From contig JAKACR010000032.1 in the NCBI GenBank assembly GCA_021821225.1, positions 1-16,487 on the forward strand: a stretch of 16,487 bases of DNA. Direction: 5' to 3'. The translations under genes and the position numbers were made by a program. This DNA comes from Bacillota bacterium. Lineage in GTDB: Bacteria > Bacillota > Bacilli > Alicyclobacillales > SLC66. The notes under the pieces were generated by a model, which searched no databases, was not told the origin of the DNA, and saw nothing but the letters and a program-made list of their open reading frames with translations. Position 1 is the stretch's first letter, and every line of letters starts with the position of its first letter. This document shows, one piece after another, positions 7,920-14,311 of this stretch.

Positions 7920-8765
7920 GTGGGGAAGACGCGTGTGCTGATCGCGGATGACAATCGCGAATTCGCGGACCTCCTCTACGAGTATTTGAGTGAGCAGCCT
8001 GATCTTGAAGTGACAGGGATTGCTTATAATGGTCAGGAAGTTCTGACGCTCGTCGAGGATTTGGAACCGGATGTGCTGGTTCTGGATATCATCATGCCCG
8101 TACTGGATGGCATTGGCGTACTGGAACGCATGCGAAAGCTTCATCTGGCGGTGATGCCGCGAGTCATTATGTTGACCGCTTTTGGGCAGGATACGGTTAC
8201 GCGCAAAGCGCTCGATCTCGGGGCACTGTACTACGTCTTAAAGCCGTTTGATCTCGATGTCCTGGTGGAACGGGTCCGCGATGTCGCTGCCAACGCTTCC
8301 TACATAGAGCGTCCACGCGCGTTGGCGGGCGCGGGAAGCTCGAGTGTCGCACTGTCGTCCGTCCCGATGTCGTCGTCAGCCCCACGGCTGGTGTCCATCG
8401 CGGCAAAGCCCAAAAGCGTCAACCACCTCATCACGGGCGTCATTCATGAAATCGGTGTGCCTGCGCATATCAAGGGATACCAATACCTGCGGGAAGCGAT
8501 TCTCATGGTGTATAATGACGTGGAAATTCTGGGGTCCGTCACGAAGGTGCTGTATCCGCAGATTGCCGAACAGTTTTCCACGACGTCGTCGCGTGTCGAA
8601 AGGGCGATCCGCCATGCGATAGAGGTTGCTTGGAGCCGCGGCAACAGTGAGGCGATCGCGCAATTATTCGGTTATACGGTCAGCATGAGCAAGGCGAAGC
8701 CGACAAATTCAGAATTTATCGCCATGATCGCCGACAAGCTGCGCATGGAGGCGCGCGCAACCTGA
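7920..8765 (+). CDS. spo0A: Stage 0 sporulation master regulator Spo0A
   Basis: Response regulator that integrates the phosphorelay and switches the cell into sporulation by binding 0A boxes. The N-terminal receiver domain (about 1-125) has the acidic pair D10/D11, phospho-acceptor D56 (LVLDIIMP), T86 and K108 (LKPF). A Ser/Ala-rich linker (about 130-160) is variable in this family. The C-terminal sigma-A-contacting and DNA-binding domain (about 165-281) is nearly identical to the family, with [24 protein letters not shown] [19 protein letters not shown], and [21 protein letters not shown]. The 281 aa are slightly longer than B. subtilis Spo0A, mainly in the linker. The start is the GTG at 7920, eleven bases after AGGGGG. 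The gene follows spoIVB and has its own sigma-H promoter. Confidence 0.98.
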   Translation: MGKTRVLIADDNREFADLLYEYLSEQPDLEVTGIAYNGQEVLTLVEDLEPDVLVLDIIMPVLDGIGVLERMRKLHLAVMPRVIMLTAFGQDTVTRKALDLGALYYVLKPFDLDVLVERVRDVAANASYIERPRALAGAGSSSVALSSVPMSSSAPRLVSIAAKPKSVNHLITGVIHEIGVPAHIKGYQYLREAILMVYNDVEILGSVTKVLYPQIAEQFSTTSSRVERAIRHAIEVAWSRGNSEAIAQLFGYTVSMSKAKPTNSEFIAMIADKLRMEARAT

Positions 8766-8801
8766 GCGCACGAGTGATAAATGTGCGGCGCTCGGCCGGA
8801 C

Positions 8802-8837
8802 AACCTCGATAAGGCTGATTTGTGCTTTATCAGGGTT
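8802..8837. terminator. Possible bidirectional terminator between convergent spo0A and gntR
   Basis: A 14-pair stem (8802-8815 with 8824-8837) with one mismatch and two G-U pairs encloses an 8-nt loop. It lies between the spo0A stop and the end of the convergent regulator and includes that gene's stop codon. On the plus strand only a weak TTCTCTCC follows, and the minus strand has no T-run, so efficiency is doubtful. Position between convergent genes is the main support. Confidence 0.45.
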
Positions 8838-9573
8838 CTCTCCGGATCGCGCGCCGCTTCACCTCAACCGTGAACTGGTAGCGATCGCTGCGCATAAGCG
8901 ATTGGACAAATTCCACCGGTGTCTGCCCGAAAAAGGTGAGACGTTCCACGGCAAACGCGCATTGGCCTTTCGGCACGTTCAGAAGTCTGCACTCATCCTC
9001 GTCGAGCAACACGGAACTGTATCGCTCAATCGCCCTATCTAAACGAACGCCAAAATGAGCCGCCAACAATTCATAGAGTGAATCTCCGTCTTTCAGCATC
9101 TCCCCTAGTGCCGGGAAGCGACTCTGGGGGAGATGCGCTCTCTGCAGGCCCATGTGTTCTCCGTCCGCTGTGAGCAGGCGTTCGATTTTCCAGACGAGCG
9201 AGCCGGGCGCAAGCGAAAGGCGTTCCAAAAGACGGGCCGGGGGACAGTATAATTGTACGCTCAGAATGCGCGAACCCGGTTTTAATCCCCGTTCCGCCAT
9301 CTCCTCCGTGAAACTGAGCAGTGTGCGCGGGTCGGGCATCCACTTGGGAGCCGACACAAATGTGCCCCTGCCCTGCGCTTTGATGATCAGCCCTTCATCC
9401 GCGAGGCGGTTCAATGCCCGGACGACCGTGATGCGGCTGACGCCGAACTGGTCGCACAATTGCTGTTCTGTCGGCAATCTCTCGCCCACTCGCCACTCGT
9501 TGCTTTCGATCCTGGCTCGCAGGCGATCCTGGATCTGCCGGTATAACGGAATCCCCATGGTCCGGTTGAGCAT
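8830..9573 (-). CDS. GntR-family (HutC/NagR-like) transcriptional regulator
   Basis: Ligand-responsive repressor, probably controlling the divergent amino-sugar operon; NagR/YvoA of B. subtilis is the likely functional analogue, sensing GlcN-6-P or GlcNAc-6-P. The N-terminal winged helix contains PLYRQIQDRL (9-18), GERLPTEQQLCDQFGVSR (30-47) and the wing GRGTFVS (68-74). The rest (about 90-240) is a UTRA ligand-binding domain with the typical ending around QTPVEFVQSLMRSDRYQF. The ATG at 9573 is preferred because AGGGG lies ten bases upstream on the minus strand. A GTG at 9612 would be nearly leaderless and has no ribosome binding site. The 247 aa are typical. Divergent placement 432 bp from namZ and a palindrome at its own start site suggest autoregulation. 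The ligand is inferred from context only. Confidence 0.93.
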   Translation of the reverse strand: MLNRTMGIPLYRQIQDRLRARIESNEWRVGERLPTEQQLCDQFGVSRITVVRALNRLADEGLIIKAQGRGTFVSAPKWMPDPRTLLSFTEEMAERGLKPGSRILSVQLYCPPARLLERLSLAPGSLVWKIERLLTADGEHMGLQRAHLPQSRFPALGEMLKDGDSLYELLAAHFGVRLDRAIERYSSVLLDEDECRLLNVPKGQCAFAVERLTFFGQTPVEFVQSLMRSDRYQFTVEVKRRAIRREP

Positions 9574-9613
9574 GCGCAACAATCCCCTGTCCAGTCGGTC
9601 GATATTCAGCACA

Positions 9614-9655
9614 TTGATATATCAACATATTGTATGATATATTGTGGCTTGTCAA
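9614..9655 (-). promoter_or_regulatory. Promoter of the GntR-type regulator with palindromic operator candidate
   Basis: On the minus strand TTGACA (plus-strand 9650-9655) is followed after 15 bp by TACAAT (9629-9634), a sigma-A-like pair with a short spacer. Just downstream, at the predicted start site, is the perfect 12-bp palindrome TTGATATATCAA (9614-9625). Its core TGATATAT (9615-9622) recurs exactly 20 bp away at 9635-9642, inside the promoter spacer. Two half-conserved sites two helical turns apart fit dimer binding by the regulator itself. The motif differs from the known NagR dre site, so regulator identity is inferred. Confidence 0.6.
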
Positions 9656-9857
9656 CATCCCATAGGTGACTCATGGGCGAGTTTTGTGCTATAGGAAAAA
9701 TTTTGCTCGCTCTGTCATGCCTTATGCTCGGCGAGTGCCGCACCAAGGATAAGGTTCGCTGGGTCGCCAGTATCCCTTTGCTCATCGCGAGTTTAGAGAT
9801 AGCGGTGTTTGAGCAGGAGCAAAGGGGATGACGAAGACTGGCAGAAGACATTTACAA
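9656..9857. other. AT-richer divergent gap, possible relic sequence
   Basis: About 200 bp with lower GC than the flanking genes. The only notable reading frame is 9673-9831 on the plus strand, 52 codons starting ATG with two hydrophobic stretches. Its AGGTG is only four bases upstream, and I do not recognise the product. A weak promoter for the namZ operon could be GTGACT (9666-9671) with TATAGG (9690-9695) preceded by TGC, but both hexamers are poor. Nothing else is supported. Confidence 0.3.
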
Positions 9858-9978
9858 GGGGACATGTGATAAAGTCCATACAGCAGGCGCCCAATCCCAC
9901 TTGTAGTGTTTGAGGCTTCAGTCAAACACTACATGCACCGTAGTGCGCCTGCCGAAATTTGGTTTATCACATGTCCCC
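9858..9978. repeat. 121-bp triple-nested inverted repeat upstream of namZ
   Basis: Three concentric perfect inverted repeats are seen. The outer is GGGGACATGTGATAAA (9858-9873) with its 16-bp complement at 9963-9978. The middle is GCAGGCGC (9883-9890) with GCGCCTGC (9945-9952). The inner is TGTAGTGTTTGA (9902-9913) with TCAAACACTACA (9922-9933) around an 8-nt loop. The unpaired intervals are nearly symmetric (9 and 10 nt; 11 and 11 nt). No T-tract follows on either strand. It ends 14 bp before the namZ ribosome binding site. It may be a MITE-like miniature element, a regulatory leader, or a regulator-binding array. Confidence 0.85.
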
Positions 9979-9992
9979 AAGGTAGTCTGTTC

Positions 9993-10000
9993 AGGAGGAG
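9993..10000 (+). promoter_or_regulatory. Ribosome binding site fixing the namZ start
   Basis: AGGAGGAG lies five bases before the ATG at 10006. It decides the start: longer in-frame starts such as the TTG at 9910 fall inside the nested inverted repeat and have no binding site. Confidence 0.85.
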
Positions 10001-10005
10001 ATCAC

Positions 10006-11187
10006 ATGGCGACGATCAAGCTCGGCGTTGAAACCCTGATGGAAGAGCGCCGGGATCTGTTGCGTGGCAGGCGGGTGGGTCTTGTTTCCAACTATACGAT
10101 GACCGATTCGGTCCTGCGGACGGTGATCGATCTGTTGACGGCAGATGGGGCGTGGCGTGTCGAACGGCTGTTTGGTCCGGAACACGGGGTGAAAAACAGC
10201 GCCCGCGAAGGCGAACATGTTCTCACCGAGACGGACGGGCATACGGGGCTTCCCGCATACAGCCTGTACGGCGAGAGCAAGCGTCCCGCGCAAGAAGTGA
10301 TCGAGAATCTGGACGCGCTTGTCATCGACCTTCAGGATATCGGGTGTCGATATTATACCAATATGAACACAGTTGCAAATTGTATGGATGCGGCCGCGCA
10401 AGCCGGAATCTCCTGTGTGGTGCTGGACCGCCCCAATCCACTTGGCGGCGTGGCGCGCGAGGGCAATATTCTGCAGGACGCATACAGGTCGTTCGTGGGC
10501 GGACATGCCATCCCGATCCGGCACGGACTGACAATGGGGGAATTGGCGCGCCTGTTCCGGCGGACGATTCCGGACTGCGATCTGACGGTCGTGCCCATGC
10601 AGGGCTGGCGCAGGGAGATGCTGTATCCGGCGACAGGACTGCCATTTGTGCCGCCGTCCCCCAACACCACAGGGTTTCCGATGGTTTTTTTGTACCCGGG
10701 CACCTGCCTGTTTGAAGGCACAAATCTCAGCGTGGGACGTGGAACAACCCACCCATTTGAAGTCATTGGCGCACCCTTTGTCGACGGCCACGCGCTGGCC
10801 GCCTGGTTTAACGCGCAAGGGGTGTCCGGTGTCGTTGCGCGCCCCGTCTATTTTACGCCTCATTATTCGCAGTACAGTGGGGAATTGTGTCAGGGGGTGC
10901 AGTTGCATCTGGTCGACCCGCTTGCAACAGAGGCGATGCGTCCGGGATTGACCCTGCTGCAAGGGGTGGCTCAACTCTATCCGGAACAGCTCATTTTTTC
11001 CGGGGAAATGCGGGACGGACGGCCGTTTTTCGATCTGCTGGCGGGCACGGGTGCGCTGCGAAACATGGTGCGATCCGGCCGCGCCGTTGACTTTCTTTCC
11101 GACCATCGGGCGGATGTGGAACGATTTGCTCAGGATGTGGAGGATATCCTTTTTTATCGTGGCGACGGAGCGGGAAACGTGGGATAA
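10006..11187 (+). CDS. namZ: NamZ-type exo-beta-N-acetylmuramidase (DUF1343, GH171), no signal peptide
   Basis: Glycosidase family founded by B. subtilis NamZ (YbbC), which removes MurNAc from the non-reducing end of peptidoglycan fragments. The 393 aa match the family. Visible conserved blocks are FGPEHG (56-61, whose Glu is the presumed catalytic residue), TGLPAYSLYG (80-89), DLQDIGCRYYT (108-118), VLDRPNPLGG (139-148), the PPSPN block, and YPGTCLFEGTNLSVGRGT around E237-N240. The protein begins MATIKLGVETLM directly with the catalytic domain. There is no hydrophobic leader, nor one in the upstream extension, so it is predicted to be cytosolic, unlike the secreted B. subtilis enzyme. It is the first gene of a four-gene amino-sugar operon. 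Family assignment is firm; activity on intracellular MurNAc-GlcNAc or muropeptides is inferred. Confidence 0.93.
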   Translation: MATIKLGVETLMEERRDLLRGRRVGLVSNYTMTDSVLRTVIDLLTADGAWRVERLFGPEHGVKNSAREGEHVLTETDGHTGLPAYSLYGESKRPAQEVIENLDALVIDLQDIGCRYYTNMNTVANCMDAAAQAGISCVVLDRPNPLGGVAREGNILQDAYRSFVGGHAIPIRHGLTMGELARLFRRTIPDCDLTVVPMQGWRREMLYPATGLPFVPPSPNTTGFPMVFLYPGTCLFEGTNLSVGRGTTHPFEVIGAPFVDGHALAAWFNAQGVSGVVARPVYFTPHYSQYSGELCQGVQLHLVDPLATEAMRPGLTLLQGVAQLYPEQLIFSGEMRDGRPFFDLLAGTGALRNMVRSGRAVDFLSDHRADVERFAQDVEDILFYRGDGAGNVG

Positions 11188-11233
11188 TATGCGCCGTCTG
11201 TCTGCAAGATCCTGATTACCGCATGCTCCGGGC

Positions 11234-11240
11234 GAGGAGG
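11234..11240 (+). promoter_or_regulatory. Ribosome binding site favouring a TTG start for the kinase
   Basis: GAGGAGG ends one base before the ATG at 11242, too close for initiation, but seven bases before the in-frame TTG at 11248. The TTG is therefore the more likely start; the products differ by two residues. Confidence 0.6.
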
Positions 11241-11247
11241 GATGATA

Positions 11248-12210
11248 TTGGCACTGTACGGCGGCATTGACGGCGGTGGGTCGCGGACGCGCGCGCTCGT
11301 GGTGGACCTGGATACGGGAGAGGCCGCGAGGGCGGAGGCTGGCGCAAGCAATCCGAACAGCGTCGGCGCAGCGGTTGCTGTCGAACATGTGATGACCGCA
11401 TTGGCGCACGCCCTGGCGACCCTGGGAAGGCCGAAAAGTGATCTGCGCGCGCTGGTGGCGGCTCTCGCGGGGGTGGGGCGCCAGGAGACGGCTGATGCGA
11501 TGAAAGACCTGCTATCGCGCCACCTGACAACGGCGCAGGTGATGGTCATCCCCGACGCGCTGGCGGCGCTGGCGGGTGGATCCGCTGGTGAGGCGGGAAC
11601 GGTCCTCGTTGTGGGGACAGGATCCGTGGCGTTTTCCGAGAGCGGTCAAGGGAGGGTCGTGCGAGCCGGTGGCTATGGCTACCTGATCGGCGATGAGGGC
11701 AGCGGTTTTGCCATTGGCCGGCGCGGGCTGATGACGGTCATGCAGGCCATGGACGGCCGGGGCGCGCAGACGGCGCTCACGGAAGCCGCCTGTAACTGGT
11801 TTGGCTGCGCGGAACCGCTCGATCTGGTGGAACGCGTGTACCGGGCGGATCACCCGGTGGGACTGGTGGCGTCATTTGCCGCCAGTGTTGTCAGTCTTCG
11901 CAACCAGGATGCCGTGGCGCACGAGATTGTGCGCGCCGCGCTGGCGGAGCACGTGCGGCTGATCGAATCCGTGCGGCGGCAGCTTGGGCGGGAGGCCGCG
12001 GCGGCGGTCGTGGTCACGGGCGGATTGTATGAAGGCGATTTGTCGCTTTTGCGGGATCTCTCCGCCGCCTTGCCGCAATCTTCGTGCAGGCTGCCGGAAC
12101 GCAGCGCGGTGGAAGGGGCGGTGCTGCTCGCCGTGCGGGCGGAGCGGGGCGGTTTATCGACATCGGACATCGGACGCTGGCGCGAGATCATGGGAGGAAT
12201 GGCGCAATGA
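11248..12210 (+). CDS. BadF/BadG-family amino-sugar kinase (GlcNAc/MurNAc kinase-like)
   Basis: ASKHA-fold ATPase of the BadF/BadG/BcrA/BcrD group, which includes human-type GlcNAc kinase and bacterial MurK. In this operon it most likely phosphorylates free GlcNAc and/or MurNAc at O6 in the cytosol. Phosphate-1 motif GGIDGGGSRTRALVVD spans residues 5-20. NPNSVG (35-40) is followed by catalytic-Asp segment IPDALAAL (D103), phosphate-2 VVGTGS (121-126), and the family-specific GGYGYLIGDEGSGFAIG (GDEGSG at 148-153). Adenosine motif VVVTGGL and the C-terminal AVEGAVLLA close the fold. The 320 aa are typical. The ATG at 11242 is the alternative start. The stop overlaps the nagA ATG by 4 bp. Substrate choice between GlcNAc and MurNAc cannot be read from the sequence; GlcNAc is required to feed the next two enzymes. 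Confidence 0.9.
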   Translation: MALYGGIDGGGSRTRALVVDLDTGEAARAEAGASNPNSVGAAVAVEHVMTALAHALATLGRPKSDLRALVAALAGVGRQETADAMKDLLSRHLTTAQVMVIPDALAALAGGSAGEAGTVLVVGTGSVAFSESGQGRVVRAGGYGYLIGDEGSGFAIGRRGLMTVMQAMDGRGAQTALTEAACNWFGCAEPLDLVERVYRADHPVGLVASFAASVVSLRNQDAVAHEIVRAALAEHVRLIESVRRQLGREAAAAVVVTGGLYEGDLSLLRDLSAALPQSSCRLPERSAVEGAVLLAVRAERGGLSTSDIGRWREIMGGMAQ

Positions 12211-13340
12211 AGTGGATGGAGGGCAACAGGAGCCTGCCGGACGGAACGTTCGGGGCGGTGCGCATTGGCGTGGACGGCGGCAAGATCGTGGAAGTCAGGG
12301 TGTACGACGCGGCGGGCCGCGACTTGCCGACGCTATGTCCCGGATTCGTGGATATTCACGTACACGGCGGAGGCGGCGCGGATACGATGGATGCGACGGA
12401 GGATGCGTTTGCCAGAATCTGCGCGACACACGCGCGTTTTGGCACGACATCCCTGTTGCTGACGACTGTGACGGAAGCGCCTGAACAGGTGGATTCCGTC
12501 TTGCGCGCGGCTGCGGATTTTATCCGGCGCGACGAGACAATCGGGGCGCGGGCTGTCGGCGTTCACCTGGAAGGGCCATTCCTGAATCCCGTCAAAGCGG
12601 GGGCGCAGCGCAAAGATCTTATGATGGACGCCGATCCCGGTCTGGCGACCTCCTGGTTTGACGCGGGCATCGTGCGCATGATCACCATGGCGCCGGAGCG
12701 CGAGGGAGCGCATGAGGTCGCCCGGCTGGCACACAGCCGCGGGATACTGGTTTCGGCGGGTCATACGGAGGCGTCCGCCGTGGACATGCGGCAGGCCGCG
12801 CTAAATGGCTTCTCGCATGTCACCCACCTGTGCAACGCGATGCGGCCACTGCACCACCGGAATGTGGGGCCGATCGGACATGTGGTGGACGACGAAGCGT
12901 TTACGGGCGACCTGATTTGCGACGGCGTTCATTTGGATGGCGCGATGATCAAGACGCTCGTGCGCGCCATCGGACCGGAGCGCCTGATGCTGATCACCGA
13001 CGCGATTCGCGCGGCCGCGGTCGGAGCGGGGGAATACGACCTGGGAGGACAGCGCGTCACGGTGAAAGACGGTGCGTGCCGTCTGGCGGACGGAACGCTG
13101 GCGGGAAGCGTGCTGACGATGAACCGAGCGTGGCGCCTGTTGCAACAGTTCACGGGCATTTCGCGTTTTGCGGCGGATGCGATGGCCGCGGCAAACCCTG
13201 CGGCGCGGGTCGGACTTGCGGGCAAGGGGCGACTGGAAGCTGGATATGACGCCGATGTGGTGGCACTGGACGACGATGCGGAGGTTCTTTGGACGATGGT
13301 CGGCGGTCGAACGGTCTACGAACGGGGTGAGCGACCGTGA
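12207..13340 (+). CDS. nagA: N-acetylglucosamine-6-phosphate deacetylase
   Basis: Amidohydrolase-superfamily enzyme that removes acetate from GlcNAc-6-P to give GlcN-6-P. The start at 12207 overlaps the kinase stop (ATGA) and has GGGAGG nine bases upstream; a longer open frame upstream lies within the kinase gene. The 377 aa are normal. Metal and substrate motifs are PGFVDIHVHGGGG (HVH at 51-53), HLEGPF (H120, E122), VSAGHTEA (H186), THLCNAM (H207) and the catalytic LITDAI (D265). The Cys at position 209 replaces the usual Phe of HLFNAM, a small change. The C-terminal beta-sandwich piece (GRLEAGYDADVVALDD) is present. It is coupled to nagB by another 4-bp overlap. Confidence 0.96.
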   Translation: MKWMEGNRSLPDGTFGAVRIGVDGGKIVEVRVYDAAGRDLPTLCPGFVDIHVHGGGGADTMDATEDAFARICATHARFGTTSLLLTTVTEAPEQVDSVLRAAADFIRRDETIGARAVGVHLEGPFLNPVKAGAQRKDLMMDADPGLATSWFDAGIVRMITMAPEREGAHEVARLAHSRGILVSAGHTEASAVDMRQAALNGFSHVTHLCNAMRPLHHRNVGPIGHVVDDEAFTGDLICDGVHLDGAMIKTLVRAIGPERLMLITDAIRAAAVGAGEYDLGGQRVTVKDGACRLADGTLAGSVLTMNRAWRLLQQFTGISRFAADAMAAANPAARVGLAGKGRLEAGYDADVVALDDDAEVLWTMVGGRTVYERGERP

Positions 13341-14059
13341 AGATCAGGATCTTCGCCAATCCGCATGATGCGGGAATCTATGCCGCAGCGCTGGCGGAAA
13401 TGGCCATCATGAGCAAGCAACAGCCGGTGCTCGGGCTGGCAACGGGCGCGACGCCCGTCGTCTTTTACGACGCACTGGTGAATCTGCATCGCTGCGGCCT
13501 GGATCTGTCGTCGGTCGTCACGGTCAACCTGGACGAGTACATCGGACTGCCCGCCGACCATGAGCAGAGTTATCGCGCATTCATGTGGCGGCACCTGTTT
13601 TCGCGCACCAACCTGGTTCCGGAAAACACACATGTGCCAAACGGCATGGCGGCCGATCTCGCGGCGGAGTGCGCCCGGTATGATGAAGTGATCCATCGTC
13701 ATCCGATCGATCTGCAGGTGCTCGGCATCGGCATCAACGGCCACATCGGATTCAATGAACCGGACGATCTGCTGCTCTCCCGCACGCACGTCGTCGAGTT
13801 GCGCCAGGAGACCGTGGCGGCCAATGCGCGGTTTTTCCCCCGGATGGAAGATGTGCCTAAGCGCGCGATCACCATGGGAGTGCAGGCGATCCTGCAGGCG
13901 GAACGCATCATTCTCATGGCTTTTGGCGAGGAAAAGGCAGAGATTGTCGCACGCGCGGTCCTGGGGGATGTGCGGACGGACGTGCCCGCCAGCATCCTGC
14001 AACTGCACCGCAACGTGACGGTCGTGCTGGACGAACAGAGTGCGCGGGACTTGAAATAA
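13337..14059 (+). CDS. nagB: Glucosamine-6-phosphate deaminase
   Basis: Isomerising deaminase converting GlcN-6-P to fructose-6-P and ammonium, the last step that feeds amino sugars into glycolysis. The GTG start overlaps the nagA stop (GTGA), with GGGGTGA six bases upstream. The 240 aa are close to the short Bacillus-type NagB (about 242 aa) rather than the longer E. coli form, which carries an extra allosteric C-terminus. Motifs are GLATGATP (33-40), NLDEYIGL (64-71, catalytic D66), GIGINGHIGFNEP (130-142, H136), SRTHVVEL and the PKRAITMG block. It is the last gene of the operon. No T-tailed terminator was found in the following 60 bp. Confidence 0.97.
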   Translation: MKIRIFANPHDAGIYAAALAEMAIMSKQQPVLGLATGATPVVFYDALVNLHRCGLDLSSVVTVNLDEYIGLPADHEQSYRAFMWRHLFSRTNLVPENTHVPNGMAADLAAECARYDEVIHRHPIDLQVLGIGINGHIGFNEPDDLLLSRTHVVELRQETVAANARFFPRMEDVPKRAITMGVQAILQAERIILMAFGEEKAEIVARAVLGDVRTDVPASILQLHRNVTVVLDEQSARDLK

Positions 14060-14116
14060 TGCAATAGACTCAATTCTATCCGAGACTGCTGCCTGCGAGC
14101 GGCCCCCGGCGCGGGT

Positions 14117-14189
14117 GAGTCACAGGGGAGTTACAGGAGTCGCGTGAGTTACAGATGAGTCGCAGATGAGTCGCAGATGAGTTGCAGGG
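14117..14189. repeat. Seven-copy imperfect 11-bp tandem repeat
   Basis: Seven consecutive units starting GAGT, with lengths 11, 9, 9, 11, 11, 11 and 11 bp and consensus GAGTYRCAGAT. Units 5 and 6 (14157-14167 and 14168-14178) are identical. It lies in the 252-bp gap between nagB and miaB, about 25 bp upstream of the miaB promoter candidate. The period is near one DNA helical turn and is not a multiple of three, so it is unlikely to be coding. Confidence 0.85.
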
Positions 14190-14212
14190 GATCACGGGTG
14201 TGGCGCAAGTGA

Positions 14213-14243
14213 TTGACACGAAAGGAAGCCCATCTGTTACAAT
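14213..14243 (+). promoter_or_regulatory. Sigma-A-like promoter of miaB-mutS
   Basis: A perfect TTGACA (14213-14218) is followed by a 19-bp spacer and TACAAT (14238-14243), which is preceded by TGT and so forms an extended -10 element. The spacer is longer than ideal, which the extended -10 can offset. A start near 14250 would leave about a 60-nt leader to the miaB ATG. Confidence 0.65.
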
Positions 14244-14311
14244 AAAGCCGCAAAGCCGTATGCCGTGCGGTTTGTTTGATGTGGACTTCGGTCGGAAAGG
14301 GTAGCGAATCG

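Noticed and set aside
9910..10005. Upstream extension of namZ to a TTG at 9910, possibly encoding a signal peptide
   Set aside because: The extension lies within the nested inverted repeat, is not hydrophobic, and lacks a ribosome binding site. The AGGAGGAG before 10006 is decisive.
9991..11409. Long minus-strand open frame (472 codons) opposite namZ
   Set aside because: Antisense shadow of a strongly supported gene. The translation is rich in His, Arg and Gln with no recognisable domain, as expected from GC-rich codon bias.
14060..14116. Intrinsic terminator after nagB
   Set aside because: Short GC-rich complementarities exist around 14095-14115, but no stable stem is followed by a T-tract.
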